Source: Desulfolutivibrio sulfoxidireducens (GTDB lineage Bacteria; Desulfobacterota; Desulfovibrionia; Desulfovibrionales; Desulfovibrionaceae). From it: a DNA stretch of 64,000 nt. This document shows, piece by piece, positions 15,677-24,608 of this stretch. The notes beneath the pieces are model-generated. The model searched no databases. It was not told the origin of the DNA and saw only the letters and a program-made list of their open reading frames with translations. The stretch's first letter is position 1. The number at the start of each line of letters is the position of its first letter. Position numbers and translations under genes: made by a program. The stretch lies in the NCBI RefSeq assembly GCF_013376475.1, contig NZ_CP045508.1, forward strand, positions 1,051,501 through 1,115,500, read 5' to 3'.

Positions 15677-17830
15677 TCATCGCATCCCCCGGGTCTGCTT
15701 GTCCCACAGGTTTCGATAAATATCGCACCGCTCAAGGAGTTCCGAGTGGGGGCCGATGTCGGCGATTTTTCCGGCGTCAAGGACCATGATCCGGTCGGCG
15801 TGGCGCAGGGTGGACAGCCGGTGGGCCACGATAATGGTGGTGCGGCCCGTGGAGATGGCCTCCATGTTCTCCTGGATGCGCGACTCGCTGTCCGGGTCCA
15901 GGGCCGAGGTGGCCTCGTCGAAGATCATGATCCGGGGGTCCTTCAGAAGCGCCCGGGCAATGGCCAGGCGCTGGCGTTGGCCACCCGAGAGGTTGGCCCC
16001 GTTCTCCTCCAGGATGGTGTCGTAGCCCGAGGGCAAACGCTCGATGAATTCGTCGGCCCCGGCCAGCCTGGCGGCCCGGCGCAGGTCCTCGAAGTCGGCG
16101 TCGGGCCGGGTCAGGGCCAGGTTGTCCTTGAGCGGGCCGTGGAAGATGAAATTTTCCTGGAGCACCACCCCGATGTTCTGGCGCAGATGCACGATGTCCA
16201 TGTCCCGGATGCTTGCGCCGTCGAAGAGGATGCGGCCCTGGGAGAGGGGGTAGAGGCCCTGGATGAGCCGGGTCAGGGTGGTCTTGCCCGAGCCGCTTTT
16301 GCCGACCACGCCTAAGACCTCGCCCGGGGCGATGCGCAGGCTCACCCCGTCCAGGGCCGGGGGATCGCCCGGGACGTAGGCGAAGCGCACGTCCTCAATC
16401 ACGATCTCGCCGGCGATTTCCGGACGCGCCCCGCCCTTGGCCAGACCGGGCTCGGGCTTCTTGTTCATGACCTCGCCCAGCATGGCCACGGCCAGATGCA
16501 CCCTCTGGTATTCGTGGATGAGTTCCACGATGCGGATAAGGGGCATGGTCACGGACTGGGAGAGCATCTGGAAGGCGATGAGTTCGCCCACGGTCAGCGA
16601 GCCGTCGAAGACCCCCCTGGCCCCGAAAAAGATCACGGCCACGGTCAAAAGCCGCTCCAGGGTCTTGATCAGGGACTGGCCCGCGGCGGACATGGTGCGC
16701 ACCGAGAAGTTGCGCCGGACCGCGGCGGCCGAGCCCTCCTCCCAGCGGCGCTGGCGGTCGCCCTCCAGGGCCAGGCTCTTTATGGTGCCCATGCCGTGGA
16801 TGGTCTCCACCAAAAGGGCCTGCCGCCGGCCCTCGGCCGCGTACAGGGAGGTCAAGCGGCGCTGGAAGGGGCCGATCATCAGCGCGATGATTCCGGCCGT
16901 GACCACGGCGAAGACCAGGACGATCATGGTCAGTTGGGTACTGTACAGGAAGAGCACCGGCAGGAAGACGAGAAGGGATGAGGCGTCAAGCAGGGCGTTT
17001 AAGAGGTTTCCGGTCAGAAACTCGCGCACCTGGTCGGTCTGCTGCATGTGCTTGATGATCACCCCGGCGAAGCTGCGTTCGAAAAAGGCCAGGGGCAGCC
17101 GGACCATGTGGGCGAAGGTCTCCATGGCCAGCCTGAGGTCGATGCGCGAGGTGGCGTAGCGCAGCAGGTATTCGCGCAGAAAACGCAGGGTTCCCTCGAA
17201 GACGATGGCCGCCGTGACCCCGATCCCAAGGACGTTCAGGGTGGACAGGACGTGGTGGGCCAGGACCTTGTCCACCACGTTCTGGAAGTAGAGCGGCACG
17301 GCGAAGGCCAGACCGTGCATGAAAAAGGCGATGCACGCGATCTCGAAAAAGATGCGTTTCTCGCGGCCCACCTGGGGCAAAAACCAGCCCAGGCTGAAGC
17401 GTTTGGCGTCGCCCTCGTCGAGGAGCCTTTTTCGCAGCAGCAGCACCTCGCCGGTGAACCGGTCCGCGACCCGGGACCCGGACACGAACACGAAGGGCGA
17501 ACCGGCCTGGCCCCGCGTCAGGTCGTAGAGCACAAGTTCCGGGTCGCCGTCGCCGGCCTTGCGGACCCCGGAAAGCATGACCGTGCCGCCATCCCTGGTC
17601 GCGGCCAGGGCCGGATAGGCGTCGCCTAGTTCCAGCAGCCGCCTGGGGGCGAGGCGCTTGCGGGTGGCGGCGAACCCCATGTCCCGGGCCATGCGGGCCA
17701 GGGTGGAAAAGCCTATCTCGCGGCCGGAAAGGCCGTAGCGTCCGGAAAGCGCCTGGACCGTGGTTGTCACGCCGTGGTGGCGCAGGATAGCCACGAAATC
17801 GTGCACGACTTTTGGAGGCGGGGCGCTCAC
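15677..17830 (-). CDS. HlyB-type ABC exporter of a type I secretion system
   Basis: A 717-aa inner-membrane exporter. Residues 1 to about 125 resemble the C39 peptidase-like domain but lack the catalytic Cys, so this is probably a non-cleaving substrate-docking domain as in HlyB. Residues about 155-430 form the six-helix ABC membrane domain. The nucleotide-binding domain has Walker A GKSGSGKTT, signature LSGGQRQRLAIA, Walker B RIMIFDEATSALD and a switch His in IIVAHRLSTL. The family exports unfolded proteins with C-terminal signals directly to the outside. The start is GTG at 17830 with only a weak ribosome-binding site, 73 bases after the stop of the sigma-54 activator. The divergent small protein at 19561 is the best candidate substrate in view. 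Confidence 0.92.
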   Translation of the reverse strand: MSAPPPKVVHDFVAILRHHGVTTTVQALSGRYGLSGREIGFSTLARMARDMGFAATRKRLAPRRLLELGDAYPALAATRDGGTVMLSGVRKAGDGDPELVLYDLTRGQAGSPFVFVSGSRVADRFTGEVLLLRKRLLDEGDAKRFSLGWFLPQVGREKRIFFEIACIAFFMHGLAFAVPLYFQNVVDKVLAHHVLSTLNVLGIGVTAAIVFEGTLRFLREYLLRYATSRIDLRLAMETFAHMVRLPLAFFERSFAGVIIKHMQQTDQVREFLTGNLLNALLDASSLLVFLPVLFLYSTQLTMIVLVFAVVTAGIIALMIGPFQRRLTSLYAAEGRRQALLVETIHGMGTIKSLALEGDRQRRWEEGSAAAVRRNFSVRTMSAAGQSLIKTLERLLTVAVIFFGARGVFDGSLTVGELIAFQMLSQSVTMPLIRIVELIHEYQRVHLAVAMLGEVMNKKPEPGLAKGGARPEIAGEIVIEDVRFAYVPGDPPALDGVSLRIAPGEVLGVVGKSGSGKTTLTRLIQGLYPLSQGRILFDGASIRDMDIVHLRQNIGVVLQENFIFHGPLKDNLALTRPDADFEDLRRAARLAGADEFIERLPSGYDTILEENGANLSGGQRQRLAIARALLKDPRIMIFDEATSALDPDSESRIQENMEAISTGRTTIIVAHRLSTLRHADRIMVLDAGKIADIGPHSELLERCDIYRNLWDKQTRGMR

Positions 17831-17903
17831 GCGGGACCCGCCTGGAGCGGCCGTCTTTCTCCGGAAACAGGTGCGCGGGGGCCATGCGCCGGGCGGAAGT
17901 GGA

Positions 17904-19214
17904 TCACGACGGCGCTTCGTCTTTTTGGGCAGACGCGTCGGCCCCGTTTCCCTTGAGCTTGCGGCGCAGGCTCTCCCGGCTGATGCCCAGCATCCTGGCC
18001 GCCCTGGTGCGGTTGCCGCCGCATTCGGCCAGGCAGGCCAGGATGGCGTCGCGTTCCAGGCGTTTGAGCCGGCCGGAGGGCGGCGTGGGTTCCGCGCCCA
18101 GGCCCGGGTCCGGGCCGCGAACCGGTGAGGTCCGGCCGCGAATCTCCTCGGAGAGGTCGTCGAGATAGATCTTGCTCGAATAGGCCAGGGCCACGGCGCG
18201 CTCCACCTCGTTTTCCAGTTCCCGGATGTTGCCCGGCCAGTGATATTCCCGAAGGGCCTCCCGGGCGGCCCGGGAAAAGGCCATCCGGCCCCGGGCCATG
18301 TCGTGGGCGAAGGTGGTCAGGAAGCTTTCGGCCAGAAGCAGGATGTCGTCCTTGCGCTCCCGAAGCGGCGGCAGGTCCAGATGCACGACCTTGACCCGGT
18401 AGTAGAGGTCGCGGCGGAAGCGGCCGTCCTCGATGTCCCTGGCCAGGTCGCGGTTGGTGGCGCACACCAGGCGGATGTCCACGGGCACGGTCTCGCGCGC
18501 CCCGACCGGGGTCACCTCGCCAAGCTCCAGCACGCGCAGGATCTTGGACTGGCTGGCCATGCTCATGTCCCCGATCTCGTCGAGAAAAAGCGTGCCGCCT
18601 CTCGAGCCCTCGATAAGCCCCCGACGTTTCTCCACCCCCGTGGCCACGCCTTTTTCGATGCCGAAAAACTCGCTCTCGAACAGGGTGTCCGGCACGGCCG
18701 TGCAGTTGACGGCCATGAACGGTCCGTGCCGGCGCTGGCCGGAATAATGGACCACCTTGGCCACCATCTCCTTGCCCGTGCCGGTCTCGCCGGTGATCAG
18801 CACGTTGACCGTGGTCTCGGCCACGCGTTGGGCCAGGCGCAGGATGTTGGCCATCTTGGGGCTTGAGCCGATGACCTTGCCCACGGAGAAGCGGCGGCGC
18901 AACTGCTGCTTGAGGACCGTGTTCTCCCTTTTGAGCCGCTGTTCCAGGGCCTTCAGTTCGGTGTGGGAGGCGTCCAGGCGCTCCACGGTCTCGCCGAGCA
19001 GCTTTTCGCGCTGCAGAACGCCCAGGACCATGAGTTCGAGCTTTTCGAACAGGACCAGGAATTCGTTGCGGCAGCCGGGCTGGTTGGCCTCGAAGAGGCG
19101 CTTGCACTCCCCGAGCATGGTCACGGCACTTCCATAGTCGCCCTGGCTGACCAGGGAGGAAAAGTGCGCCAGTTTGTGGACCAGGCCGGGAGGCAGGGAA
19201 CTTAAAAGGGTCAT
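17904..19214 (-). CDS. Sigma-54-type activator with variant GVATGV loop
   Basis: A 436-aa bacterial enhancer-binding protein. Residues 1 to about 125 are a helical N-terminal region without a receiver or PAS signature. The AAA+ domain has Walker A GETGTGKE near residue 152 and Walker [13 protein letters not shown] near residue 220. The C-terminal Fis-type HTH is NRTRAARMLGISRESLRRKL. The sigma-54 contact loop, normally GAFTGA, reads GVATGV (in GIEKGVATGVEK), losing the Phe thought to engage sigma-54. Other loop variants exist, so function is not excluded. ATG at 19214 has GGAG six bases upstream. It heads the secretion operon and faces a sigma-54-type promoter at 19486, so it may control the divergent gene. 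Confidence 0.87.
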   Translation of the reverse strand: MTLLSSLPPGLVHKLAHFSSLVSQGDYGSAVTMLGECKRLFEANQPGCRNEFLVLFEKLELMVLGVLQREKLLGETVERLDASHTELKALEQRLKRENTVLKQQLRRRFSVGKVIGSSPKMANILRLAQRVAETTVNVLITGETGTGKEMVAKVVHYSGQRRHGPFMAVNCTAVPDTLFESEFFGIEKGVATGVEKRRGLIEGSRGGTLFLDEIGDMSMASQSKILRVLELGEVTPVGARETVPVDIRLVCATNRDLARDIEDGRFRRDLYYRVKVVHLDLPPLRERKDDILLLAESFLTTFAHDMARGRMAFSRAAREALREYHWPGNIRELENEVERAVALAYSSKIYLDDLSEEIRGRTSPVRGPDPGLGAEPTPPSGRLKRLERDAILACLAECGGNRTRAARMLGISRESLRRKLKGNGADASAQKDEAPS

Positions 19215-19485
19215 GTGATCTCCGGGACGGCCGGTGGGCCGGGGTGCTCGCCGCGATGGCCGGCGCATGGCCAAAATCGTGGCGAACCCACCGTATCCGA
19301 AACGGCAACCGCTCGCAATTCATACGTGTTTGAAAAAGGTTCGCGCGAAAAACCACCTCGCGACCATGGCCTGGCATCTGTCCGGAAACCGCCTCGATTC
19401 AAGGCGCGGGCGGTACGAATCGAGGCGGACGGGCGGACATAGAAAAACTGTATCAAGCTGAATTCTCGTGGCAAACATGCTTGGC

Positions 19486-19501
19486 ATGGTCCTGGCTAGG
19501 G
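19486..19501 (+). promoter_or_regulatory. Candidate sigma-54 promoter of the repeat-protein gene
   Basis: TGGCAT-GGTCC-TGGCT: the invariant GG and GC are spaced by ten bases as required, with one mismatch in the -12 element (TGGCT for TTGCT). It lies 60 bases before the ATG at 19561, in the region divergent from a sigma-54 activator. Confidence 0.6.
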
Positions 19502-19560
19502 CACAATCCAGGAGTTGGTGAGAAAAAGATTTCGCAACGCACAACGCAAGGGGGAGGAAG

Positions 19561-20082
19561 ATGAGTCTGAAGTCCTTTTTTTCCAAGGTGAAGAAGGTCG
19601 TGTCCGCTGTCGTGGAAAAGACCGCCGAGGCCGCATCGCTGGTGAGCAAGGTGGGCGAGGTGATAGGATTCGTCTCCAGCACCATCTCCACAGCCGCGAG
19701 CTGGGTGGCGGATACGGTGAGCACGGCGGTAAGCTTCGTCTCGGAGACGGTGTCCACCGTGCAGTCCATCGTCTCCAGCGCCACCACCTCCACTGTGGAC
19801 AAGGTGGTGCAGACGGCCAGCTACGTGATCGACCAGGCGGTCACGGCCTACAACTGGGCCACGGATACCGTGAGCACGGCGGCGAACTTCATCTCGAACA
19901 CCATCGCCACCGGAACCACCCTGGTCAATGAAACCGTGGATCTGGCCGAGGAACTGGCCAGCGCCGTGGACGGAAGCTCCGGCTCCCTGGCCTACAGCGA
20001 CTACACCGGACTGGCCGCGACCGCGACCTCCTCGGCGAGCCTGACCACCGCCGGAAGCCAAAAGACCCTGCTGGCCGCGTAG
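19561..20082 (+). CDS. 11-residue-repeat protein, candidate type I secretion substrate
   Basis: A 173-aa protein made of Ser, Thr, Ala and Val with few charges. After a basic start (MSLKSFFSKVKKVV) residues about 35-130 show an 11-residue periodicity: STAASWVADT-V, STAVSFVSET-V, STVQSIVSSA, later STAANFISNT-I and ATGTTLVNET-V. Such hendecads form long amphipathic helices, as in LEA, apolipoprotein and synuclein-like proteins. The C-terminus (SASLTTAGSQKTLLAA) is Ser/Thr/Leu/Ala-rich and uncharged at the end, like type I secretion signals, and there is no N-terminal signal peptide. No Ca2+-binding RTX nonapeptides are present. It has GGGGGAGG before the ATG, a sigma-54-type promoter, its own terminator, and lies divergent from the secretion operon. 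Its function is unknown; surface, biofilm or membrane-active roles are inference. Confidence 0.72.
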   Translation: MSLKSFFSKVKKVVSAVVEKTAEAASLVSKVGEVIGFVSSTISTAASWVADTVSTAVSFVSETVSTVQSIVSSATTSTVDKVVQTASYVIDQAVTAYNWATDTVSTAANFISNTIATGTTLVNETVDLAEELASAVDGSSGSLAYSDYTGLAATATSSASLTTAGSQKTLLAA

Positions 20083-20104
20083 CGCCGCAACCGGGCACAC
20101 CCTC

Positions 20105-20148
20105 GAACACCCCGCCGTCCCCGATGGGCCGGCGGGGTGTTCCGTTTT
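20105..20148 (+). terminator. Rho-independent terminator
   Basis: GAACACCCCGCCG (20105-20117) pairs perfectly with CGGCGGGGTGTTC (20130-20142), then CGTTTT. It ends the transcript of the 11-residue-repeat protein. Confidence 0.88.
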
Positions 20149-20292
20149 GGTCGAAACTCAGCCGCGGGACAACCGCCCGCGGACAAAGGCCTTGACAGGG
20201 ATACGTCCTTGTCTTTTTCCTCTCGGCATGGTTTGCGAACCCACGCCGCGACATATCCCGAACTCCCGCGCCCGGCGCGATGGAGCGCGGCC

Positions 20293-21954
20293 ATGAGCCC
20301 CTCCCGGCCCCTGCGCATCTGCCTGGTGGACGGCCCCTTGGGGCCGCATCTGACGCGGCTTGGCCACGAGGTGCTGGAGCTCCGGCCAGCCCAGGGCGTC
20401 CACGACATCGCGGCCCTCCTGGCCAGGCACGCCTTTGTCCCGGATATCCTCCTGCATACCGAACAACTCGGCCGCCGGGTGATCCTGCGCGGGGTTGAGA
20501 ACCTGCCCTGCCAGACGGCCCTGTGGTCCGTGGACACCCACGTCAACGCCCACTGGCAGGTCCGCTACGGCGAGCTGTTCGACGCGGTCTTCACCACCCA
20601 GCGGGATATGGCCTCCCTGTTTTCCCGAAACGGCGCGCCCGCGGCCTTCTGGTTGCCCTGGTTCGGGGTGAAACGGCCCTTCGCGCCCTTTGCCCGGCGG
20701 GGCCTGGATGTGGGGTTCGTGGGCCGGCTGGGTCCGGGCAGGCCGGTGCGCGGGCATTTCGTGGAGCTTTTGCGATCACGGTGCGCGGCGCGCATCGAAT
20801 CGGAACTGCCGGCGCAACGGATGCTCGAGTTGTATGCCGACACCCGTCTGGCCCCCAACGAGGCCCTTTGGGGCGAGATCAATTTCCGCCTGTTCGAGAC
20901 CGTCTCCGCCGGCTGCCTGTGTCTGACCCCGGCGGCACGGGAACTGGGGGAACTCTTCGACGTCGGCCGGGAGGTCGAGATCTACGAGTCGGGATACGAT
21001 CTTGTGGAGAAGCTGCGTTTCTATCAGGCCCGGCCCCGGCAGGCCGAGTCCCTGGCCCTGGCCGGGCATGCGGCCCTGGCCGCCAGACATCTGGCCGGGC
21101 ACCGTGCCGAGGCGTTTTTGTCCGCCATGCGGGACGCCCCGGGCCGGATGGCGGACCCCGGCCGCGCCCGACTGGCCTTTCATCTGGCCCTGCTCGGGCT
21201 TGTGGAGACCGGGCTTTTCCCGCATCTGGCCCCGGAGGTCGAGGCCTGCCTGTCCCGGCGGGCGGACGATCCCCGGGCCGCCGGGGGGCTGTTGCGCCTG
21301 TGGCGGCTTGCGGGACGAAGCGCGCCCATCGTGGAGATGTGCAAGGCCGTGGCGGCCAGGGGACAGGCCGGCCCGGGATTGGCCGTCGATCCGCGTCTGG
21401 CGGCCACGGCCAGCCTGGCCGCGCTGTTGGCCGGGGGGCTCCCCCTGGCCCGGGTCCTTCTCGAATCGTTCTGGCCGGAAAGCCGCGCCCCTGGTTCACG
21501 CGGCCGGCCTCTCAAGACCTCGCGCGACATCTGTCTGTTTTGCGCCGGACGGCTGCGCGAGGCCGGTGACGTCCTGCGCCGGGGATTCGTCTTCGACGCG
21601 GCGCGACACATCCCCCAGACGGCCGTGGAGGTCCTGATCCTGGCCCACGCCCTGTGCCCGGAGGATCTGGCCGTGATCCGGTCATTGGAGGCGTCTCTTT
21701 CGCCGTATCGGGGCGTGGAGCAGGTCCGACTCGGGCTTTTGTCCACCCTGTCCCTGCACGACCGCGCCAACTGGCGGCTGGCCCTGAAGCTGGCCCTGGT
21801 CAATTTCCGCATGTTCCGGGTGGACCAGGGCGGCGAGGAGTTGGCCCTGGCCCGCGACCTGGCCCGTCAGGCCGGGGAAGAGAGGCGGTTTTCGGCCATG
21901 CGCCGCCAGCTCATGCCCTGGCTTGCGCCGCCAGGGGAAAAGGGCCGGGGGTGA
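20293..21954 (+). CDS. CgeB-like glycosyltransferase
   Basis: A 553-aa protein. Residues about 5-320 resemble CgeB/GT1-type glycosyltransferases: LRICLVDGPLGPHLTRLGHEV at the start, the acceptor-side segment ALWSVDTHVNAHWQ, then DVGFVGRLGPGRPVR. The donor-site region is INFRLFETVSAGCLCLTP with a downstream ESGYDLVEKLRFY (near residue 240). The C-terminal 230 residues are a helical, Leu/Ala/Arg-rich extension with no motif I recognise. ATG at 20293 has GGAG seven bases upstream; the frame continues further upstream but would run into the preceding terminator. It could modify a surface glycan, flagellin or the adjacent secreted protein. The acceptor is unknown. Confidence 0.72.
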   Translation: MSPSRPLRICLVDGPLGPHLTRLGHEVLELRPAQGVHDIAALLARHAFVPDILLHTEQLGRRVILRGVENLPCQTALWSVDTHVNAHWQVRYGELFDAVFTTQRDMASLFSRNGAPAAFWLPWFGVKRPFAPFARRGLDVGFVGRLGPGRPVRGHFVELLRSRCAARIESELPAQRMLELYADTRLAPNEALWGEINFRLFETVSAGCLCLTPAARELGELFDVGREVEIYESGYDLVEKLRFYQARPRQAESLALAGHAALAARHLAGHRAEAFLSAMRDAPGRMADPGRARLAFHLALLGLVETGLFPHLAPEVEACLSRRADDPRAAGGLLRLWRLAGRSAPIVEMCKAVAARGQAGPGLAVDPRLAATASLAALLAGGLPLARVLLESFWPESRAPGSRGRPLKTSRDICLFCAGRLREAGDVLRRGFVFDAARHIPQTAVEVLILAHALCPEDLAVIRSLEASLSPYRGVEQVRLGLLSTLSLHDRANWRLALKLALVNFRMFRVDQGGEELALARDLARQAGEERRFSAMRRQLMPWLAPPGEKGRG

Positions 21955-22002
21955 GCCCGCCGGATCATGGGCGCGGGAAGGGGGCGGAGGCCTTTGCGCG
22001 AC

Positions 22003-22041
22003 AAAAGGCGGCGGACCAGGGATGGTTCCTGATCCGCCGCC
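22003..22041 (-). terminator. Rho-independent terminator of the tmc operon
   Basis: On the minus strand the arm GGCGGCGGA (22041-22033) pairs with TCCGCCGCC (22015-22007), with an additional inner CAGG/CCTG pairing, followed by TTTT. It lies 28 bases after the tmcA stop. Confidence 0.8.
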
Positions 22042-22069
22042 CTGTTTGGACGGACGAAGGGCAGTCGGA

Positions 22070-22468
22070 CTACTTCGTTTCGGTTGCCGCGGCTGTTTCG
22101 TGGCACTGGCCGCAGGTCACCGGGCCGGCCTTTTTCTCCATGTGGCAGCCCATGCACTGGACGTGATAGGCGCGCAGAAGCGGGGTTCTCCCCGGCGCGG
22201 CGGACACTTGGTGACAGTCGGCGCAGGGCGTGCCCTCGCTGGTGACGTTGGGATCGCGCTTGCCGTTTTCCCCGCCGTGGTGGCACACGCCACAATCGTC
22301 GATCTTGGCCTTTTCGTTGTGGGCGTCGTGGGGAAAGCGGGCCGGAGGCCGCCGTTTGGCGGTGAAGGCCTCGGGACTTAACACCAGCATATCCCCTTGG
22401 GAATAGGCCAGGTTTATCCCGCACAGAAGCGCCGTCAGTGTGGCAAAGAGGATGAGGTATCTGGGCAT
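22070..22468 (-). CDS. tmcA: Tetraheme cytochrome c3 of the Tmc complex
   Basis: A 132-aa periplasmic multiheme cytochrome. A signal peptide covers residues 1 to about 24 (YLILFATLTALLCGINLAYS). Four CxxCH heme sites are present: CGVCHH, CADCH, CMGCH and CGQCH, with additional His residues for bis-His ligation (FPHDAHN). This is the type II acidic cytochrome c3 class that accepts electrons from periplasmic hydrogenase and formate dehydrogenase via type I c3 and docks on TmcBCD. It is the last gene of the operon here, 28 bases after tmcB, and is followed by a terminator. The assignment rests on the heme count together with the unmistakable TmcB and TmcC neighbours. Confidence 0.88.
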   Translation of the reverse strand: MPRYLILFATLTALLCGINLAYSQGDMLVLSPEAFTAKRRPPARFPHDAHNEKAKIDDCGVCHHGGENGKRDPNVTSEGTPCADCHQVSAAPGRTPLLRAYHVQCMGCHMEKKAGPVTCGQCHETAAATETK

Positions 22469-22496
22469 CGTCGGTTTCTCCCGTGGCGGCGAGCCG

Positions 22497-23822
22497 TCAG
22501 GACGCGCTCTTCTTTTCCATGCATTCGTAGATGATGTCGCCAAGGAACTTGAGCTCTACGCCAAGTTCGTACTTGTGGATGATGTCTTCCAGCCCGCCGT
22601 GGCAGTTGTGGCAGGGGGCGATGCAGGTCTTGACCCCGGTGTCCCGAATCTGCTTGGCCTTGATGGCGTTGCCGGAGGTCCGCACGTTCTTGAAGGGCGG
22701 TCCGCAGTTGATGACCCCGCCGCCGGCGCAGCAGCAGAAGTTGTGCTCGCGGTTGGGGTGCATCTCCACCACCTCTTCGGTGATGGCCGCCGCCACTTCG
22801 CGCAGCTTGTCCATGAGGCCCCGGCCGCGGATGACGTTGCAGGGGTCGTGAATGGTCACCGGTCCGGGGTACTTCTTGGCCATCTGGATCTTGCCGCTGT
22901 TTAACAGTTCCCAGAAGAACTCGATGGAATGGACCACGGGCATGGGGTGCATGTGCCAGCCCAGCCAGCGGTTGCCCATGTCGTACACGGCCCGGAAGGC
23001 GTGTCCGCACTCGCCCATGACGATGCGCTTGACCCGAAGCCTCTGGGCCGTCTCGAAATGGGCCAGTTCCACCCGGCCCATGATCTCCAGGTCGCCGGAG
23101 TACATGGCCATGTTGCTGTTGTCCCAGCCGGGGGTGGCGGGCATGGTCCAGTTGAGGCCGGCCTCGTTGAAGATGACCGCCGCCTGATAGATGAGCTGGG
23201 TCCTGAATTTCGGCTCCGGTCCGATAACCGAATACATGAAATCGGCCCCTTCCACCTCCAGGGGGATGCGGATGGTGGGAATCTCGTCCCTGGCCTCGTC
23301 TTCCTGCCACTTGAGGCTGTCGATCCACTCGTCATCCTTGATCCACATCTGGTTCATGGTGGCGGAGTGACTGTTGGCCGTATCCTGGAGATACTGCGGA
23401 ACGACCCCAAGCCTGTGGCAGATGCGACGGACAAAGGCCATGATATAGCCGGTGTCGATGCCAAGCGGGCAGTAGTGCATGCACCTCTTACACAGGTTGC
23501 ATTCGGTGAAGGCAATCTGGGCGCACTGGTGGATGAATTCCGGGCTGACCCGGCCCTTGTGCTTGAGGATCTCCCACATGGTCTGGCGGACCTTGGCCAC
23601 CGGGGCGTAGGAGGGGTCCTGGTGGGATACGTAGTAGTGGCAGCCCTTGGCGCACATGCCGCAGCGCACGCAGCTCTCCACATAGGTCTTGAGCCTGGCC
23701 CCGCCTTCCCCGGCCAGGACCTCGTTGATGGTTTTCTGGATGCCGTCCGGGGTCAGCCGGGCGATCCCGGCCTCGAGCCCGGCGTCGGTTATGCGCCTGT
23801 CGGCAATGGTGGTGGTTGTCAT
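22497..23822 (-). CDS. tmcB: Tmc complex Fe-S subunit with CCG domains
   Basis: A 441-aa HdrD-like Fe-S protein on the cytoplasmic face of Tmc. Two ferredoxin-type [4Fe-4S] motifs lie at about residues 50-115 (CVRCGMCAKGC and CNLCKRCMHYC). The C-terminal half is CCG-type: GECGHAF near residue 265, HDPCN, then FCCCAGGG near 365, then CIAPCHNCHGG near 405. These ligate the noncubane or adjacent [4Fe-4S] clusters of heterodisulfide-reductase-like subunits. The start has GGAGG upstream. It receives electrons across the membrane from TmcA through TmcC; the cytoplasmic acceptor is not settled. It is a useful Cys-containing reference for the apparent selenoprotein at 34753, which has TGA where this protein has the Cys of GECGH. 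Confidence 0.92.
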   Translation of the reverse strand: MTTTTIADRRITDAGLEAGIARLTPDGIQKTINEVLAGEGGARLKTYVESCVRCGMCAKGCHYYVSHQDPSYAPVAKVRQTMWEILKHKGRVSPEFIHQCAQIAFTECNLCKRCMHYCPLGIDTGYIMAFVRRICHRLGVVPQYLQDTANSHSATMNQMWIKDDEWIDSLKWQEDEARDEIPTIRIPLEVEGADFMYSVIGPEPKFRTQLIYQAAVIFNEAGLNWTMPATPGWDNSNMAMYSGDLEIMGRVELAHFETAQRLRVKRIVMGECGHAFRAVYDMGNRWLGWHMHPMPVVHSIEFFWELLNSGKIQMAKKYPGPVTIHDPCNVIRGRGLMDKLREVAAAITEEVVEMHPNREHNFCCCAGGGVINCGPPFKNVRTSGNAIKAKQIRDTGVKTCIAPCHNCHGGLEDIIHKYELGVELKFLGDIIYECMEKKSAS

Positions 23823-23835
23823 GTGTCCTCCGGGA

Positions 23836-24495
23836 TTACCAGTCCTTGGCCCGCCGCACGCCGCCGAACTCGGAGCCGGTGTAGGCCCGCGAGAAGAATC
23901 CGAACAGCATGTGGCTGAGTCTGGTGAAGGGGATGGCCACGAGCATGGCCTCGCCGCACAGGATGTGCAGGGTGGTGAGGGTCAGGCTGTCGCCGATCTG
24001 GTGGTAGGCCAGAAAGCCCGTGGCGAAGGTGCAAAAGACCAGGGCCAGGACCACCCAGTCCTGGGTCGAGGTCACGAATTTGACCTCCGGCAGGCTCAAG
24101 CGCCGCCAGGCGAAGAACAGGCAGGCCAGGATGACCGCCACGGTCAGCCAGTCGGCCAGGGCGTCGGGCAGGGCGGCGTAGTCGACGCCCCAGAAGGTGT
24201 CCCACAACACGATGTGGGACATGAGGAAGATGGGAATCAGAAACAGACAGATGTGGAAAATGAAGGTGGCGGCCGTCAGAACCGGATTTTCCCTCCAACC
24301 TAGCGTGGCGTAGGGAGTGAGCCAGCGGGCGATGGAACGCAGGGAAAAGCGCCAGCTCATGTAGGTCAGATAGGGCGCGTCCTTTTTCTTGGCCAGGGCG
24401 TACATGCCGAAAAGACGCGCCAGGGAGCCGATGACGAACACGCCGAAAGCCAGCCAGGCCAGCGGTCCCACGGCCAGGGCGTAGAGTTCGAGCAT
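23836..24495 (-). CDS. tmcC: Tmc complex membrane cytochrome b subunit
   Basis: A 219-aa integral membrane protein of the NarI/HmeC type. About five to six hydrophobic helices are visible: LYALAVGPLAWLAFGVFVIG at the start, AATFIFHICLFLIPIFLMSHIVLW, LADWLTVAVILACLFFAW, WVVLALVFCTFATGF and LHILCGEAMLVAIPFTRL. Several intramembrane His residues could ligate b hemes. ATG at 24495 has GGAGG upstream; a 16-residue longer version lacks one. It conducts electrons from periplasmic TmcA to cytoplasmic TmcB. It lies 13 bases before tmcB in the operon. Confidence 0.9.
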   Translation of the reverse strand: MLELYALAVGPLAWLAFGVFVIGSLARLFGMYALAKKKDAPYLTYMSWRFSLRSIARWLTPYATLGWRENPVLTAATFIFHICLFLIPIFLMSHIVLWDTFWGVDYAALPDALADWLTVAVILACLFFAWRRLSLPEVKFVTSTQDWVVLALVFCTFATGFLAYHQIGDSLTLTTLHILCGEAMLVAIPFTRLSHMLFGFFSRAYTGSEFGGVRRAKDW

Positions 24496-24608
24496 GGGAA
24501 CCTCCAAAAGGGCTGTTGAAGGAAGGCGGAAAGCCATTTTCAACGTTGATGGTGCAAAACCGTGTCACGCGCGGTGCGCCAGTGACAGATCGCGGCCGCG
24601 CGGGGGCG

